A stretch of 24,545 nt of DNA from SURF-24 sp964537965 (GCA_964537965.1 CAZIDB010000052.1:1-24545); one strand, 5' to 3'; shown: positions 1 to 9,069, numbered from the stretch's first letter. Numbers and translations are program-made. The notes: generated by a model not told the origin, from the letters alone.

Positions 1-1
1 C

Positions 2-214
2 GGTATGGTAATTCGCCAGAGCGTTAAAGAACTTAGAGTGATGGGAAGAAACACGCAGGGCGTAAGATTAATCCGCCTTAATGAAGACGACTCGATTGCA
101 GATATAGCAAGAGTGGTTTCAGAAGATGAAGATCTTGGAGAAAACGGAAAAGGTCCGGAGAAAACCGGTTTACAAAATGAAGCGGCTGATCCGGAAGAAA
201 GTTTAGATTTATAA
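2..214 (+). CDS. gyrA: DNA gyrase subunit A, C-terminal end (5' partial)
   Basis: This is the last 70 or so codons of a gene that begins outside the window. The reading frame is open from the first base. The residues MVIRQSVKELRVMGRNTQGVR match the last blade of the GyrA C-terminal beta-pinwheel, the DNA-wrapping domain, which repeats the pattern [I/V]R...[I/V]..mGR.tqGV. The blade is followed by an acidic, poorly conserved tail rich in D, E and G, as is usual for GyrA; ParC normally lacks this arrangement. GyrA is the breakage-reunion subunit that, with GyrB, introduces negative supercoils in the cytoplasm. The next gene starts 59 bases downstream and I see no clear hairpin terminator between them. 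The family call is firm; GyrA over ParC rests on the blade motif and acidic tail only. Confidence 0.88.
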   Translation, partial: GMVIRQSVKELRVMGRNTQGVRLIRLNEDDSIADIARVVSEDEDLGENGKGPEKTGLQNEAADPEESLDL

Positions 215-273
215 ACAGTAATTCTAAACAACGTTAATGAAATAATATCTGTTAACTAAAAAAAAGAATTAAA

Positions 274-1464
274 ATGAAAAATACATCTTTGTTAAAGATA
301 GAATCGAAGTGTGTTCACTCCGGTATTGGTAAATATGAATTTGGCTCGGTTGTTCCGCCAATCTATCAAACCTCAACTTTTGAATTTGATTCCGCCCAGC
401 ATGGGGCAGACCTTTTTGCCGGGAATCAGAAGGGGTATATCTATACAAGAATGACTAACCCGACGATAGAGGCAATGGAAACATGCATTGCCGAACTTGA
501 AGGAGGCCACAAAGCTCTTGGCTGTGCAAGCGGAATGGCCGCAGTACACCTTGTGTTTGCTGCAATGTTAAAAGCAGGCGATCATGTTGTTTGCTCTCAA
601 ATTGTGTATGGACCAACAACAACTTTACTTGCTACAATAATGAATAAGTTTGGCGTGGAAACAACTTTTGTAGATACTTCTGACCTTGATGCAATAAAGA
701 AAGCAATTAAACCAAACACTAAAATGGTGTATGTTGAAACGCCTGCTAACCCAACCCTTGCAATTACTGATCTTGTAGGCGCTGCAAAAATTGCGCATGA
801 CGCAGGGGCAAAGTTAGTTGTTGATAATACCTTTTTAAGTCCTGTACTGCAAAGACCGTTTGAGTTTGGCGCTGATGTTATACTTCATAGCATGACAAAA
901 TTTTTAAATGGACACGCCGACGTTGTTGCAGGAATTGTAGTTGTTAAAGATGAAGAAACTTATAAACACTTTAAAAAAGTACACAACCAGGTTGGCGGCG
1001 TTATAGATCCGTTTAACTCATTCCTTGTTCACCGCGGTATAAAAACATTATCCTTAAGAATGCAGAAGCATTGTGAGAATGCAATGATTGTTGCGGAGCA
1101 TCTTGAGAAGCATCCTTTAATTGAATGGGTGAAGTACCCCGGACTAAAAAGCCATCCTCAGTTTGAACTTGCAAAAAAACAGCAGAAAGGATTCGGCGGC
1201 ATAATTTCATTTGAAGTTAAAGGCGGATATAAAGCCGGCGAGAAAATGATGAACGCTGTTACACTCTGCAAACTTGCCGTTAGCCTTGGCGGCGTTGAAA
1301 CTTTAATACAACATCCTGCAAGTATGACTCATCAGTCAATGGGTAAAGAAGCACGTGAAGCGGGCGGAATTTCCGATGGGCTTGTAAGGTTGTCTGTTGG
1401 TATAGAAAACGTGAAAGATATTATTGCCTGCTTAGATAATGCTTTGGGACAAAATAATCAATAG
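274..1464 (+). CDS. PLP-dependent trans-sulfuration enzyme, probably methionine gamma-lyase / cystathionine gamma-lyase type
   Basis: A complete 396-aa cytoplasmic enzyme of the Cys/Met metabolism PLP family (fold type I), the usual length. Visible landmarks, aligned to Pseudomonas methionine gamma-lyase with an offset of about two residues: Y57 and R59 (YTRMTNPT, phosphate contact from the neighbouring subunit), the GCASGMAA turn at 83-90, Y112 (ring stacking), D184 (pyridine nitrogen) and the Schiff-base lysine K209 in HSMTKF. The family cleaves or replaces the gamma substituent of methionine, homocysteine, cystathionine or O-acyl-homoserine. The position equal to Cys116 of methionine gamma-lyases is P114 (YGPT), so the substrate cannot be fixed from sequence. 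Methionine gamma-lyase, which yields methanethiol, ammonia and 2-oxobutyrate, is one option; cystathionine gamma-lyase/synthase or O-acetylhomoserine sulfhydrylase are the others. cysE and cysK about 5.7 kb downstream make a sulfur amino acid role natural. No strong Shine-Dalgarno precedes the ATG. Confidence 0.88.
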   Translation: MKNTSLLKIESKCVHSGIGKYEFGSVVPPIYQTSTFEFDSAQHGADLFAGNQKGYIYTRMTNPTIEAMETCIAELEGGHKALGCASGMAAVHLVFAAMLKAGDHVVCSQIVYGPTTTLLATIMNKFGVETTFVDTSDLDAIKKAIKPNTKMVYVETPANPTLAITDLVGAAKIAHDAGAKLVVDNTFLSPVLQRPFEFGADVILHSMTKFLNGHADVVAGIVVVKDEETYKHFKKVHNQVGGVIDPFNSFLVHRGIKTLSLRMQKHCENAMIVAEHLEKHPLIEWVKYPGLKSHPQFELAKKQQKGFGGIISFEVKGGYKAGEKMMNAVTLCKLAVSLGGVETLIQHPASMTHQSMGKEAREAGGISDGLVRLSVGIENVKDIIACLDNALGQNNQ

Positions 1465-1589
1465 ACAGGCAAATAATTTTTTTATATTTTCTTCCTGCAA
1501 TTCTTTCTTGTTGTATTGACAAAGGTTAATTTAAACTACAAGAAGGTATCCGAGTTTTTATCCGGTTAATCAAACAAAATGGAATCATT

Positions 1590-4445
1590 ATGAATTTTAA
1601 AAACTGTCTTCACTCTGTTTTGGTTATCATACTTGTTACTAATTTTTTATTTGGACAAAGCAACAGGATTATTCAGAAAGGAAACAGATTCTACCTTTCG
1701 AATAAGGTAATAGTAAAACTAAAAACACTTCCTCCAAACAGTCTGGGTAAAAATGTTTCTTTGCCCAACTCTGTCTTAAGCAAAGCTGATGTTTACAGCA
1801 TAAAAAGTGTAAGTAAGAATTTCATTTTAAAAAATGATGAGAAGAGTAACTTGAACAGAATTCTTTCCATAGAATACTCTTCAGATGTTGATCCTGTAAT
1901 TGTTTCCGCGAAACTCTCCAAACTAAATGATGTTGAATGGGCGGAACCGCATTACGTTTATCCTGTTAGTTATGTTCCGAATGATCCTTCTCTTTCTCTG
2001 CAATATAATATAAATAAGATTCAGGCAGAATCTGCATGGGATATAACCAAAGGAGATACATCCGTAATTATCGGGATAGTTGATACGGGCATAGATTGGG
2101 ATCACCCGGACTTAGCAGCCAATATGTGGGTAAATAAAAATGAAATTCCTGCAAACGGAGTTGATGATGACAAAAATGGTTTTGTTGATGATTACAGAGG
2201 CTGGGATTTTGGCGGATTAAATGGAACGCCGGACAATAATCCTATGGAAGATAAACCCGACCATGGAACACATGTGGCGGGAATAGCAAGCGCTGTTACA
2301 AACAATGGTATTGGTGTTGCTTCTATTGGTTATAACAGCAAACTGATGGCTGTTAAAGCCTCTCAGGATAACTACAGGAACAATACCGGTCAACCATATA
2401 TTATTTATGGTTATGAAGGTATTGCTTATGCGGCAGATAACGGAGCTAAAGTAATAAACTGCAGCTGGGGCGGGTCAGGTTATTCACATGCAGCACAGGA
2501 CGTAATTGATTATACCGTTTCCAAAGGAGCTTTGGTTGTTGCTGCTGCCGGTAATGAAAGCTCTTCAGGAATGAATACTCCTTCCGGCTTAAACGGCGTT
2601 ATGTCTGTTGCATCAACCGATCCGGGCGATTATATATCTTCATTTTCTAATTATGATTATTCTGTGGATGTAAGCGCACCCGGTAGTGGTATTTACTCAA
2701 CATGGATGAATGATACTTATACATATGCAAGCGGTACATCAATGTCTTCTCCGCTTGTTGCGGGATTAGCTGCACTTGTGTTCTCAGAATTTCCAACGTA
2801 TAAACCGCTTCAGGTTGCAGAACAGATAAGAGTAAACAGCGATAACATTGACGGATTAAATCCTGCCTATGCAAAGATGATTGGCTGGGGCAGAATAAAT
2901 GCTTACAAAGCTTTAACAAACACTGCTTCAAAATCGATAAGAGTGTATAATATTTTTCATACTGATGCAACCGAAGGATCAGATGGTGATGGAATATATA
3001 AACCGAATGAAAATGTTCTTGTGAAAGTGAAATTGAGAAATTACTTAAATTCGTTAAGCAACTTATCCGTAAGTCTTCAGAGTGAAAGCGGCTATGCTAC
3101 TGTTTTAACCAGTCCATATAATATTGGTGCAGTTTCCACAATGGATTCAATTGAACTTTCTTTTATTTTCAATATTTCAGGAACTGTGCCTGAGAATTAT
3201 ATATTGTCCTTCTTTGTGAATATTAGTGATGGCAGCTATACAGATTTTAATGCCTTTAGTGTAATAGCAGATCCAACTTATCAAAACCAAACCGCGAATG
3301 AGATTGATGTTACTATTACAAGCACAGGCAATATTGGATTTAATGATTATCCCGATAATCAGCAGGGAATTGGATTTAGGTATAAGAATCAATCCAATAT
3401 GTTGTTTGAAGGCGCGCTTATGTATGGTGTAAACTATAGAAAGGTAAACGATGTTGCCCGCTCAAGCGATAATGAAGTACAAAGCAGTGACTTTACTTCC
3501 GTAAAACGATTTATAATTAATACTCCCGGATCAATTGCGGACCAGCAAGGCTATGGTGTTTTTAATGATGAAGCAGCAGGTGCCGGTAAAATAGGAATTG
3601 AAACACATCTCAGCACGTACGCATTTGCAGATTACCCATACGATAAATTTATTATTCTTAATTATAAAATGATTAATAAAAGCGCCGTAGCATATTCTGC
3701 TTTTTATGCGGGATTGTTTTTTGACTGGGACATGACCGATGGCTCTGATGATGTTGTTGATTATGATGATGTTAATAATGTCGGGTATGTATATCGTAAC
3801 GGTGGTAGCCCGGATTCATATTTGGGCGCTCATCTGCTTTCTTCTGATAAGTTTGGTTTTTATGCTATTGCAAACGCGGGCGATGTTACCGGTTTTAGTA
3901 TATATGATGGTTTTACCGACACCGAAAAGTGGCAGTCAATATCAAGTGGCATTTATAAAAAATATGCAGGACCGGCAGATATTTCTTTTGTTATTTCTTC
4001 CGGACCATATAACCTTCCGATTGGCGATTCAATTAATGTTGCATTTGCTCTTGCAGGCGGTGATGATCTGAACGATCTTGTAAATTCAATTCAACTTGCG
4101 CAAACAAAATATGACCAGGTAATTACGGATGTTGAAAAGATTAAGGATGAAATAAAACCGAAAGATTTTAACTTAGCTCAGAATTACCCTAACCCGTTTA
4201 ATCCATCTACAACTATTAAATATCAGCTGGCAGAAAATGGTTTTGTCTCGCTCAAAATTTTTGATATGCTCGGTAACGAGGTTGAAACGCTTGTAAACAA
4301 AGAGCAGTCTTTTGGAACCTATAATTATAAATGGGAAACAAACGGCAGCAGGTTAGCCAGCGGAATCTATCTTTATGTTTTATCCGTAGCCACAGAATCC
4401 GGCAAAGAAATTAAACTAAGCAACAAATTAATTTTGTTAAAGTAA
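1590..4445 (+). CDS. Secreted subtilisin-like serine protease (S8) with type IX secretion sorting domain
   Basis: A 951-aa extracellular protease. A signal peptide covers about residues 1-23, ending FLFGQ. An inhibitor/propeptide-like region (about 30-130) is followed by the S8 catalytic domain (about 150-440). The triad is complete: D165 in IVDTGIDWDHPDL, H225 in HGTHVAG and S384 in GTSMSSPLVAG, with oxyanion-hole N322 in AAGNES. Residues 450-855 look like beta-rich accessory domains of unknown specificity. The C-terminus (about 865-951) begins NYPNPFNPSTTIKYQL, continues with FDMLGNEVETLVN and ends LSNKLILLK. This is the type A sorting domain that directs proteins through the type IX system, after which it is normally removed. 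The protein is therefore expected outside the cell or anchored to the surface. A weak GGA-type ribosome site precedes the ATG. A hairpin terminator follows, so it is probably a single-gene unit. Natural substrate unknown. Confidence 0.95.
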   Translation: MNFKNCLHSVLVIILVTNFLFGQSNRIIQKGNRFYLSNKVIVKLKTLPPNSLGKNVSLPNSVLSKADVYSIKSVSKNFILKNDEKSNLNRILSIEYSSDVDPVIVSAKLSKLNDVEWAEPHYVYPVSYVPNDPSLSLQYNINKIQAESAWDITKGDTSVIIGIVDTGIDWDHPDLAANMWVNKNEIPANGVDDDKNGFVDDYRGWDFGGLNGTPDNNPMEDKPDHGTHVAGIASAVTNNGIGVASIGYNSKLMAVKASQDNYRNNTGQPYIIYGYEGIAYAADNGAKVINCSWGGSGYSHAAQDVIDYTVSKGALVVAAAGNESSSGMNTPSGLNGVMSVASTDPGDYISSFSNYDYSVDVSAPGSGIYSTWMNDTYTYASGTSMSSPLVAGLAALVFSEFPTYKPLQVAEQIRVNSDNIDGLNPAYAKMIGWGRINAYKALTNTASKSIRVYNIFHTDATEGSDGDGIYKPNENVLVKVKLRNYLNSLSNLSVSLQSESGYATVLTSPYNIGAVSTMDSIELSFIFNISGTVPENYILSFFVNISDGSYTDFNAFSVIADPTYQNQTANEIDVTITSTGNIGFNDYPDNQQGIGFRYKNQSNMLFEGALMYGVNYRKVNDVARSSDNEVQSSDFTSVKRFIINTPGSIADQQGYGVFNDEAAGAGKIGIETHLSTYAFADYPYDKFIILNYKMINKSAVAYSAFYAGLFFDWDMTDGSDDVVDYDDVNNVGYVYRNGGSPDSYLGAHLLSSDKFGFYAIANAGDVTGFSIYDGFTDTEKWQSISSGIYKKYAGPADISFVISSGPYNLPIGDSINVAFALAGGDDLNDLVNSIQLAQTKYDQVITDVEKIKDEIKPKDFNLAQNYPNPFNPSTTIKYQLAENGFVSLKIFDMLGNEVETLVNKEQSFGTYNYKWETNGSRLASGIYLYVLSVATESGKEIKLSNKLILLK

Positions 4446-4475
4446 ATTCTGCCCGGAAAGAAAAGGTTTACTAAG

Positions 4476-4510
4476 TGCGGTGATTAAGAACTATTAACCA
4501 CCGCATTTTT
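4476..4510 (+). terminator. Rho-independent terminator after the S8 protease
   Basis: A perfect 7-bp GC-rich stem (TGCGGTG at 4476-4482 with CACCGCA at 4499-4505) continues, after one mismatch, into TTAA/TTAA. The loop is six bases (4488-4493) and a T run starts at 4506. It lies about 30 bases past the protease stop and separates it from the receptor gene. Confidence 0.8.
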
Positions 4511-4606
4511 GTATTGTAAATTTGAATCGATGAAATTATCTTGTGTTAAAAAAAATCAGGAGGATTATTTAAAAGTTTTACCGCATTAATAAATTACGGA
4601 AACTAA

Positions 4607-6931
4607 ATGCGGATAATAATATTCTTCCAGCTTCTTTTATTCTCTCAAGTATTTTCCCAGGCTAACCTAATAGAACTTACGGGAAAAGTTATAAATAAAA
4701 ACACCAGTGAAACCGTAAACAACTGCAATGTTGTAGTTGAAAATACTTCTGAAGGAGCAATTACAGATGCATCCGGAAGTTTTAATCTGCAGCTGCCGGA
4801 AGGAAATTACAGAATCCGTTTAAGCCACGTGGGTTTCGAAACACATGAGGTGGATATTTTGCTTGAACACAAAACGAATCTAGAGATTAAACTAACGCCC
4901 GCATTAATCTTAAATGACGAAGTGAACATTATTGGTAAAGTAAAATATTCTTCAGTTGAAGCACAGATACTTACCACGGATGAAATAAAAAAAATGCCTT
5001 CGTTTAATAAAGATGTTTTGCAAAGCATTTCAATAATGCCGGGTGTTACTGCCAACAATGAATTATCAAACAGTTATAATGTAAGGGGCGGAAACTTTAA
5101 TGAGAACCTCATCTATCTTAACGGTTATGAAATTTACAGGCCGTATTTTCTTAAAAACGGAATGCAGGAAAATCAATCCATTGCTAATCCTGACCTGGTG
5201 AAGAATCTTAGTTTTCATAACGGTGGTTTCGATGCTTCTTGCGGAGATAAAATGTCATCGGCGCTTGAAATAAATTATTCTGATGATTTTGATGATAAGG
5301 TAAAAGGAATGGCGCGTGCAAATCTTTTATATGCGGGACTTGCAGTTAAGAATAAATATAAAAATTTAAACTGGGCAATAGCAGGCAGATATACATATCC
5401 AACGCTGTTACTAAAAAGTCAGCAGGTAGAAGGTTCATATAGGCCATCTTACTGGGATGTACAGGCATTGGTTAATTATTCTTTTTCACCGACGGAAAGA
5501 TTAGAACTGTTGATTATTTCTGCTTCAAATAAATTTGATCTTACTCCGCAAAACTGGCGCGGGGATTTTTTGTTGGGCCAGTGGGATGTTCGTTCTGTTT
5601 CTGGAAATTATAAAGGAAACAAAAATTATTCATTTAACACTAACCTGGTGGGATTAAAATATGTGAATATGTTAAATGATGATATCTCTTTGTCTGTAAG
5701 CGCATCATCATACTTAATGAAAGAAAAGGAAAACAATAACCTTGTTGCAGATTATTTTTATTCGCCGGATGGTTATAACCCGGAATCCGACAAGGAATAT
5801 CTAAAGACCACATACGAAACGGCAGATAATCTTCTTGATTTGAAAACGTATGAGTTAAAGGCAGAACTTAAGTATAGTTTGAATGCTCATAATTTTTCCG
5901 GCGGTGCGCAATTTAAGATTACGGATCTGAAAGGAATTATAAATGAAAGTTATTATGAATCGGGAACGCAGGCTTCACAGGTAATTCCAATGATAAATAA
6001 ATCAGATGAGAATTATAACCTCAATTCCGCAAGCGCGTATTTGCAGGATAAAGTCCTACTTGGGGAAATCTTTCAGATAATAACCGGAATAAGATTGCTT
6101 CATTACTATTACAACAAAGAAACATTGGTTAGCCCGCGGGCAGGTATAGTCTGGTTTCCATCACCTGTTCACACAATTAAATTTATGTACGGATATTATT
6201 ACCAGCCGCCGTTTTTCCAGGAATTAAAAAACACAAACGGTAGAACAGTAAAATCACAAAGAGCCGTTCATTATATTCTCGGCTGGGATTATCAATTTAA
6301 AGAAACGGTAAAACTGCTTGCGGAAGTATATTACAAAAAGCTTAACAACCTTATTCCGTTTAACCTTGATGAAGTTAAAATGGAATACATTACAAATAAA
6401 ATTACTGACGGGTATGCATACGGAGTAGATATTCAGGTGCAAGGTGAATTTGTTAAAGGTGCACAAAGCTGGGTTGGTTACAGCTACCTTAATACAAGAG
6501 AAAAAGTAAACGGTACATACAAGCGAAGACTTTTAGACCAGACTCATACTTTACAATTATTCCTTCAGGATAGATTTCCGAAACACCCTAATTGGCAGGC
6601 ACACGTTAGACTGCTTGTGGGAAGCGGATATTTGTTTTATCCAAGAATAATTTCAACAGATGCAAACGGGCAAAAGCAGCTCACTTATTCATTCGATTAC
6701 AGGTATGCGTATTCTCCTTATTTCAGAACAGATATGGGTTTAACAACCGAATTAAAAATTGGTAAGAATCAAAGTATTACTATAACCGCTGATGTGTTGA
6801 ATGTATTTGATAAACAGAACAACGCAGGATACACCTGGGTAAAAGCTTTTAAGGATTCCGAAAAAGCTGTACCGATAATGCAGGTTATAAGCGGAAGGTT
6901 TTTTAATGTAGGTTTGGAAATGAATTTCTGA
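4607..6931 (+). CDS. TonB-dependent outer-membrane receptor with carboxypeptidase-regulatory-like domain
   Basis: A 774-aa outer-membrane transporter. A signal peptide (about residues 1-18, ending FSQA) is followed by a CarboxypepD-reg-like beta-sandwich (about 20-100: LTGKVINKNTSETVNNCNVV, then TDASGSFNLQLPEGNYRIRLSHVGFE). The plug domain comes next (about 115-230, with SISIMPGV and YNVRGG). The rest is a 22-strand-type beta-barrel ending in FNVGLEMNF, with the terminal aromatic residue used for barrel assembly. The barrel is short, closer to siderophore or small-ligand receptors than to SusC proteins of about 1000 aa, and no SusD-like lipoprotein sits beside it. The ligand is unknown. The ATG is fixed by an in-frame TAA directly upstream; the AGGAGG-like run at about 4559-4564 is too far away to serve this start. 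The adjacent secreted protease could release its ligand, but a terminator separates the two genes, so the link is inference. Confidence 0.92.
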   Translation: MRIIIFFQLLLFSQVFSQANLIELTGKVINKNTSETVNNCNVVVENTSEGAITDASGSFNLQLPEGNYRIRLSHVGFETHEVDILLEHKTNLEIKLTPALILNDEVNIIGKVKYSSVEAQILTTDEIKKMPSFNKDVLQSISIMPGVTANNELSNSYNVRGGNFNENLIYLNGYEIYRPYFLKNGMQENQSIANPDLVKNLSFHNGGFDASCGDKMSSALEINYSDDFDDKVKGMARANLLYAGLAVKNKYKNLNWAIAGRYTYPTLLLKSQQVEGSYRPSYWDVQALVNYSFSPTERLELLIISASNKFDLTPQNWRGDFLLGQWDVRSVSGNYKGNKNYSFNTNLVGLKYVNMLNDDISLSVSASSYLMKEKENNNLVADYFYSPDGYNPESDKEYLKTTYETADNLLDLKTYELKAELKYSLNAHNFSGGAQFKITDLKGIINESYYESGTQASQVIPMINKSDENYNLNSASAYLQDKVLLGEIFQIITGIRLLHYYYNKETLVSPRAGIVWFPSPVHTIKFMYGYYYQPPFFQELKNTNGRTVKSQRAVHYILGWDYQFKETVKLLAEVYYKKLNNLIPFNLDEVKMEYITNKITDGYAYGVDIQVQGEFVKGAQSWVGYSYLNTREKVNGTYKRRLLDQTHTLQLFLQDRFPKHPNWQAHVRLLVGSGYLFYPRIISTDANGQKQLTYSFDYRYAYSPYFRTDMGLTTELKIGKNQSITITADVLNVFDKQNNAGYTWVKAFKDSEKAVPIMQVISGRFFNVGLEMNF

Positions 6932-6991
6932 TCATCACTAAAAAAATATGTCTGAATCCGGAATTGAATTGCACTACTTTTTGTTTTATTT

Positions 6992-7016
6992 AAAACTCTT
7001 TGACGTTGAGTTTTTT
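6992..7016 (+). terminator. Candidate terminator after the TonB-dependent receptor
   Basis: An AT-rich stem (AAAACTC at 6992-6998 with GAGTTTT at 7008-7014) with a 9-base loop runs straight into more Ts. It lies 60 bases past the receptor stop. The stem is weak in GC but its position and T run fit a terminator. Confidence 0.5.
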
Positions 7017-7155
7017 ATTGTGGATATTAAATTTGCTTTACCGCAAAATCTTGCAGGGGCAACTTGATATTGTCTCGTTTTTTGTGATTGTTTAAAAAGA
7101 TAAATTAACATCAGGAATTTAACATTATTCCGCAATTTTGGTTTTAGAGGGTAAA

Positions 7156-8019
7156 ATGAATAAGAAAAAATCCGGCTGCCATATTTCCGAATTCTCGGTT
7201 AAGTTATATAAAAGCCGTGAACCGGTTGAATCTTTAATGCCGGAGAAAATTGAAGTACAAAATTTTGCAGATGAATTTCTGCAGATTCTTTTTCCGCATT
7301 TCGGTAAAAAAGTTTTTTATTCGTCGGAAGATATTGAAATAGAACTGCTCTCATTAAGAAAAAAATTAATTCACATACTTAAACCGCTGAAGAATACAAT
7401 CAAAAGTACGGCCGAAGAAGTAGCTGAAATATTCTGCGCAAAATCTGCGGAAATACATGACAGCTTAATTCTTGATGCTAAATCAATATTGGAAGGAGAT
7501 CCTGCCGCAGAAAATATTGATGAAGTAATAGTTGCTTATCCGGGTTTTTTTGCGATAGCGGTTTACAGGATAGCGCATGAATTTTACAAACTTGACGTTC
7601 CGATTTTCCCGAGGATATTAACTGAGTATGCTCATCAGCAAACCGGCATAGATATTCATCCCGGTGCCACTATAGGTAAATCATTCTTTATTGATCACGG
7701 TACCGGAGTTGTAATTGGAGAAACAACAATTATTGGAGAGAATGTTAAAATATATCAGGGAGTAACACTGGGAGCATTAAGCGTTGATAAGATACTTGCT
7801 AATACCAAAAGACACCCGACAATTGAAGATAATGTTGTAATTTATTCGGGGGCTACAATACTCGGCGGTCAAACAATAATTGGACATCACAGCATTATCG
7901 GCGGCAATGTTTGGTTAACTGAAACTGTTCCACCCTATTCGGTTGTTTATAATAAAAGCGAAATAAAAGTACGAAACGCTAAGGATTTTGGTAACGAGCC
8001 TATAAATTTTGTCATCTAA
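7156..8019 (+). CDS. cysE: Serine O-acetyltransferase
   Basis: A 287-aa cytoplasmic enzyme that transfers acetyl from acetyl-CoA to L-serine, giving O-acetylserine, the first step of cysteine synthesis. The N-terminal helical region (about 1-150, including YPGFFAIAVYRIAHE) leads into a left-handed beta-helix of hexapeptide repeats (about 155-270). Residues matching the E. coli active site are present: D166 in DIHP (D143), D180-H181 in IDHGTG (D157/H158) and H220 in KRHP (H193). The loop before H220 is four residues longer than in E. coli. The chain ends ...INFVI; a C-terminal isoleucine is the residue CysE inserts into the CysK active site to form cysteine synthase. I chose ATG 7156 because an AGAGGG ribosome site lies 4-5 bases upstream; a TTG at 7138 would also be in frame. 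cysK follows after 18 bases, so the two are surely co-transcribed. Confidence 0.95.
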   Translation: MNKKKSGCHISEFSVKLYKSREPVESLMPEKIEVQNFADEFLQILFPHFGKKVFYSSEDIEIELLSLRKKLIHILKPLKNTIKSTAEEVAEIFCAKSAEIHDSLILDAKSILEGDPAAENIDEVIVAYPGFFAIAVYRIAHEFYKLDVPIFPRILTEYAHQQTGIDIHPGATIGKSFFIDHGTGVVIGETTIIGENVKIYQGVTLGALSVDKILANTKRHPTIEDNVVIYSGATILGGQTIIGHHSIIGGNVWLTETVPPYSVVYNKSEIKVRNAKDFGNEPINFVI

Positions 8020-8037
8020 TTTTTTTGAAAGGATATC

Positions 8038-8964
8038 ATGAAAGCAAATAATATAATTGAAACAATCGGCAACACTCCACACGTAAGAATAAATAAACTG
8101 TTTAATAAAAATGTGGAAGTATGGTATAAACTTGAAAGATCAAATCCCGGCGGAAGCATTAAAGATAGAATTGGTCTTTCAATGATTGAAGATGCCGAGC
8201 AGAAAGGAATCCTTAATAAAGATTCTGTTATAGTTGAACCAACCTCTGGCAACACAGGCATTGGTCTTGCAATGGTAGCGGCTGTAAAGGGATATAAAAC
8301 GATTCTTGTCATGCCCGAATCAATGTCCGTTGAAAGACGAAAGATAATGGCAGCTTATGGGGCAGAATTTGTGCTGACTCCAAGAGAAAAGGGTGTTAAT
8401 GGCGCGATTGAAAAAGCAAAAGAAATAGTTTCTAAGAACAAAAACGCCTGGATGCCGCAGCAGTTTGAGAATGAAGCAAATACCAAAGTTCATAGAAATA
8501 CAACAGCTCAGGAAATACTAAAAGATTTTCCCGAAGGATTGGATTATTTAATTACAGGGGTCGGCACCGGAGGCCATATTACAGGTTGCGCACAAGTATT
8601 AAAACAGGAATGGCCAAAGTTAAAAGTGTTTGCCGTTGAACCAAATCTTTCGCCGGTATTAAGCGGAGGGCAACCGGGACCGCATCCTTTACAAGGATTG
8701 GGCGCCGGTTTTATTCCTGCTATAATGAATACAGATCTGCTTGATGGAGCAATTCAGGTAACAAAAGAAGAAGCTTTTGAATATGCAAAGCGATCGGCAA
8801 AAGAAGAAGGAATTCTGGTTGGAATATCTTCCGGTGCGGCACTTGCTGCTGTTGCAAAAAAATTACCGGAAATTCCTGACGGAAGTAAAGTTCTTGCTTT
8901 TAATTATGATACAGGTGAACGTTACCTTTCAATTGAAGGATTGTTTGAGATAGAGAATAAATAA
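8038..8964 (+). CDS. cysK: Cysteine synthase A (O-acetylserine sulfhydrylase)
   Basis: A 308-aa PLP enzyme (fold type II) of standard length, acting in the cytoplasm. It converts O-acetylserine and sulfide into L-cysteine and acetate. The PLP lysine is K42 in NPGGSIKDR. The substrate-binding loop TSGNTG lies at 69-74, the phosphate-binding glycine loop GVGTGGHITG at about 175-184, and the late SSG motif (GISSGAA) contacts the pyridine nitrogen. The length and lack of a CBS domain favour CysK over cystathionine beta-synthase. A GAAAGGA ribosome site precedes the ATG. It sits 18 bases after cysE, whose C-terminal isoleucine suggests that the two products form the regulatory cysteine synthase complex. 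Confidence 0.96.
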   Translation: MKANNIIETIGNTPHVRINKLFNKNVEVWYKLERSNPGGSIKDRIGLSMIEDAEQKGILNKDSVIVEPTSGNTGIGLAMVAAVKGYKTILVMPESMSVERRKIMAAYGAEFVLTPREKGVNGAIEKAKEIVSKNKNAWMPQQFENEANTKVHRNTTAQEILKDFPEGLDYLITGVGTGGHITGCAQVLKQEWPKLKVFAVEPNLSPVLSGGQPGPHPLQGLGAGFIPAIMNTDLLDGAIQVTKEEAFEYAKRSAKEEGILVGISSGAALAAVAKKLPEIPDGSKVLAFNYDTGERYLSIEGLFEIENK

Positions 8965-9041
8965 AACAAGACATCGGGCTTAAGGTTAAATCAATTTATT
9001 TCTGGAAAAAATTCTCTGAATTAAATGATTAAATAAATATC

Positions 9042-9069
9042 CTATCAGAAGTGATAGCATTATTTTTCA
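9042..9069 (+). terminator. Candidate terminator after cysEK
   Basis: A 6-bp stem (CTATCA at 9042-9047 with TGATAG at 9052-9057) and a GAAG tetraloop are followed by CATTATTTTT. It lies 78 bases past cysK. It is a weak stem, but it is the only candidate terminator in this intergenic region. Confidence 0.4.

Noticed and set aside
215..273. Possible SAM or other riboswitch before the gamma-lyase
   Set aside because: Only 59 bases of AT-rich DNA with no multi-stem structure.
1516..1544. TTGACA with TACAAG as a promoter for the S8 protease
   Set aside because: The -35 is perfect but the spacer is 15 bases and the -10 is poor, so it was not listed as a feature.
2647..2970. 107-aa open frame on the minus strand inside the S8 protease
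   Set aside because: It lies wholly opposite the catalytic domain with its conserved motifs; no ribosome site or family pattern. Antisense shadow.
3739..4071. 110-aa open frame on the plus strand inside the S8 protease
   Set aside because: Met/Leu/Ile-rich out-of-frame reading of the protease accessory domain. Shadow.
7138..7155. TTG start giving cysE six extra residues
   Set aside because: ATG 7156 has AGAGGG at proper spacing and the extra residues are not family-like.
8016..8312. 98-aa open frame opposite cysK
   Set aside because: Antisense to the PLP-lysine region of a well-conserved enzyme.
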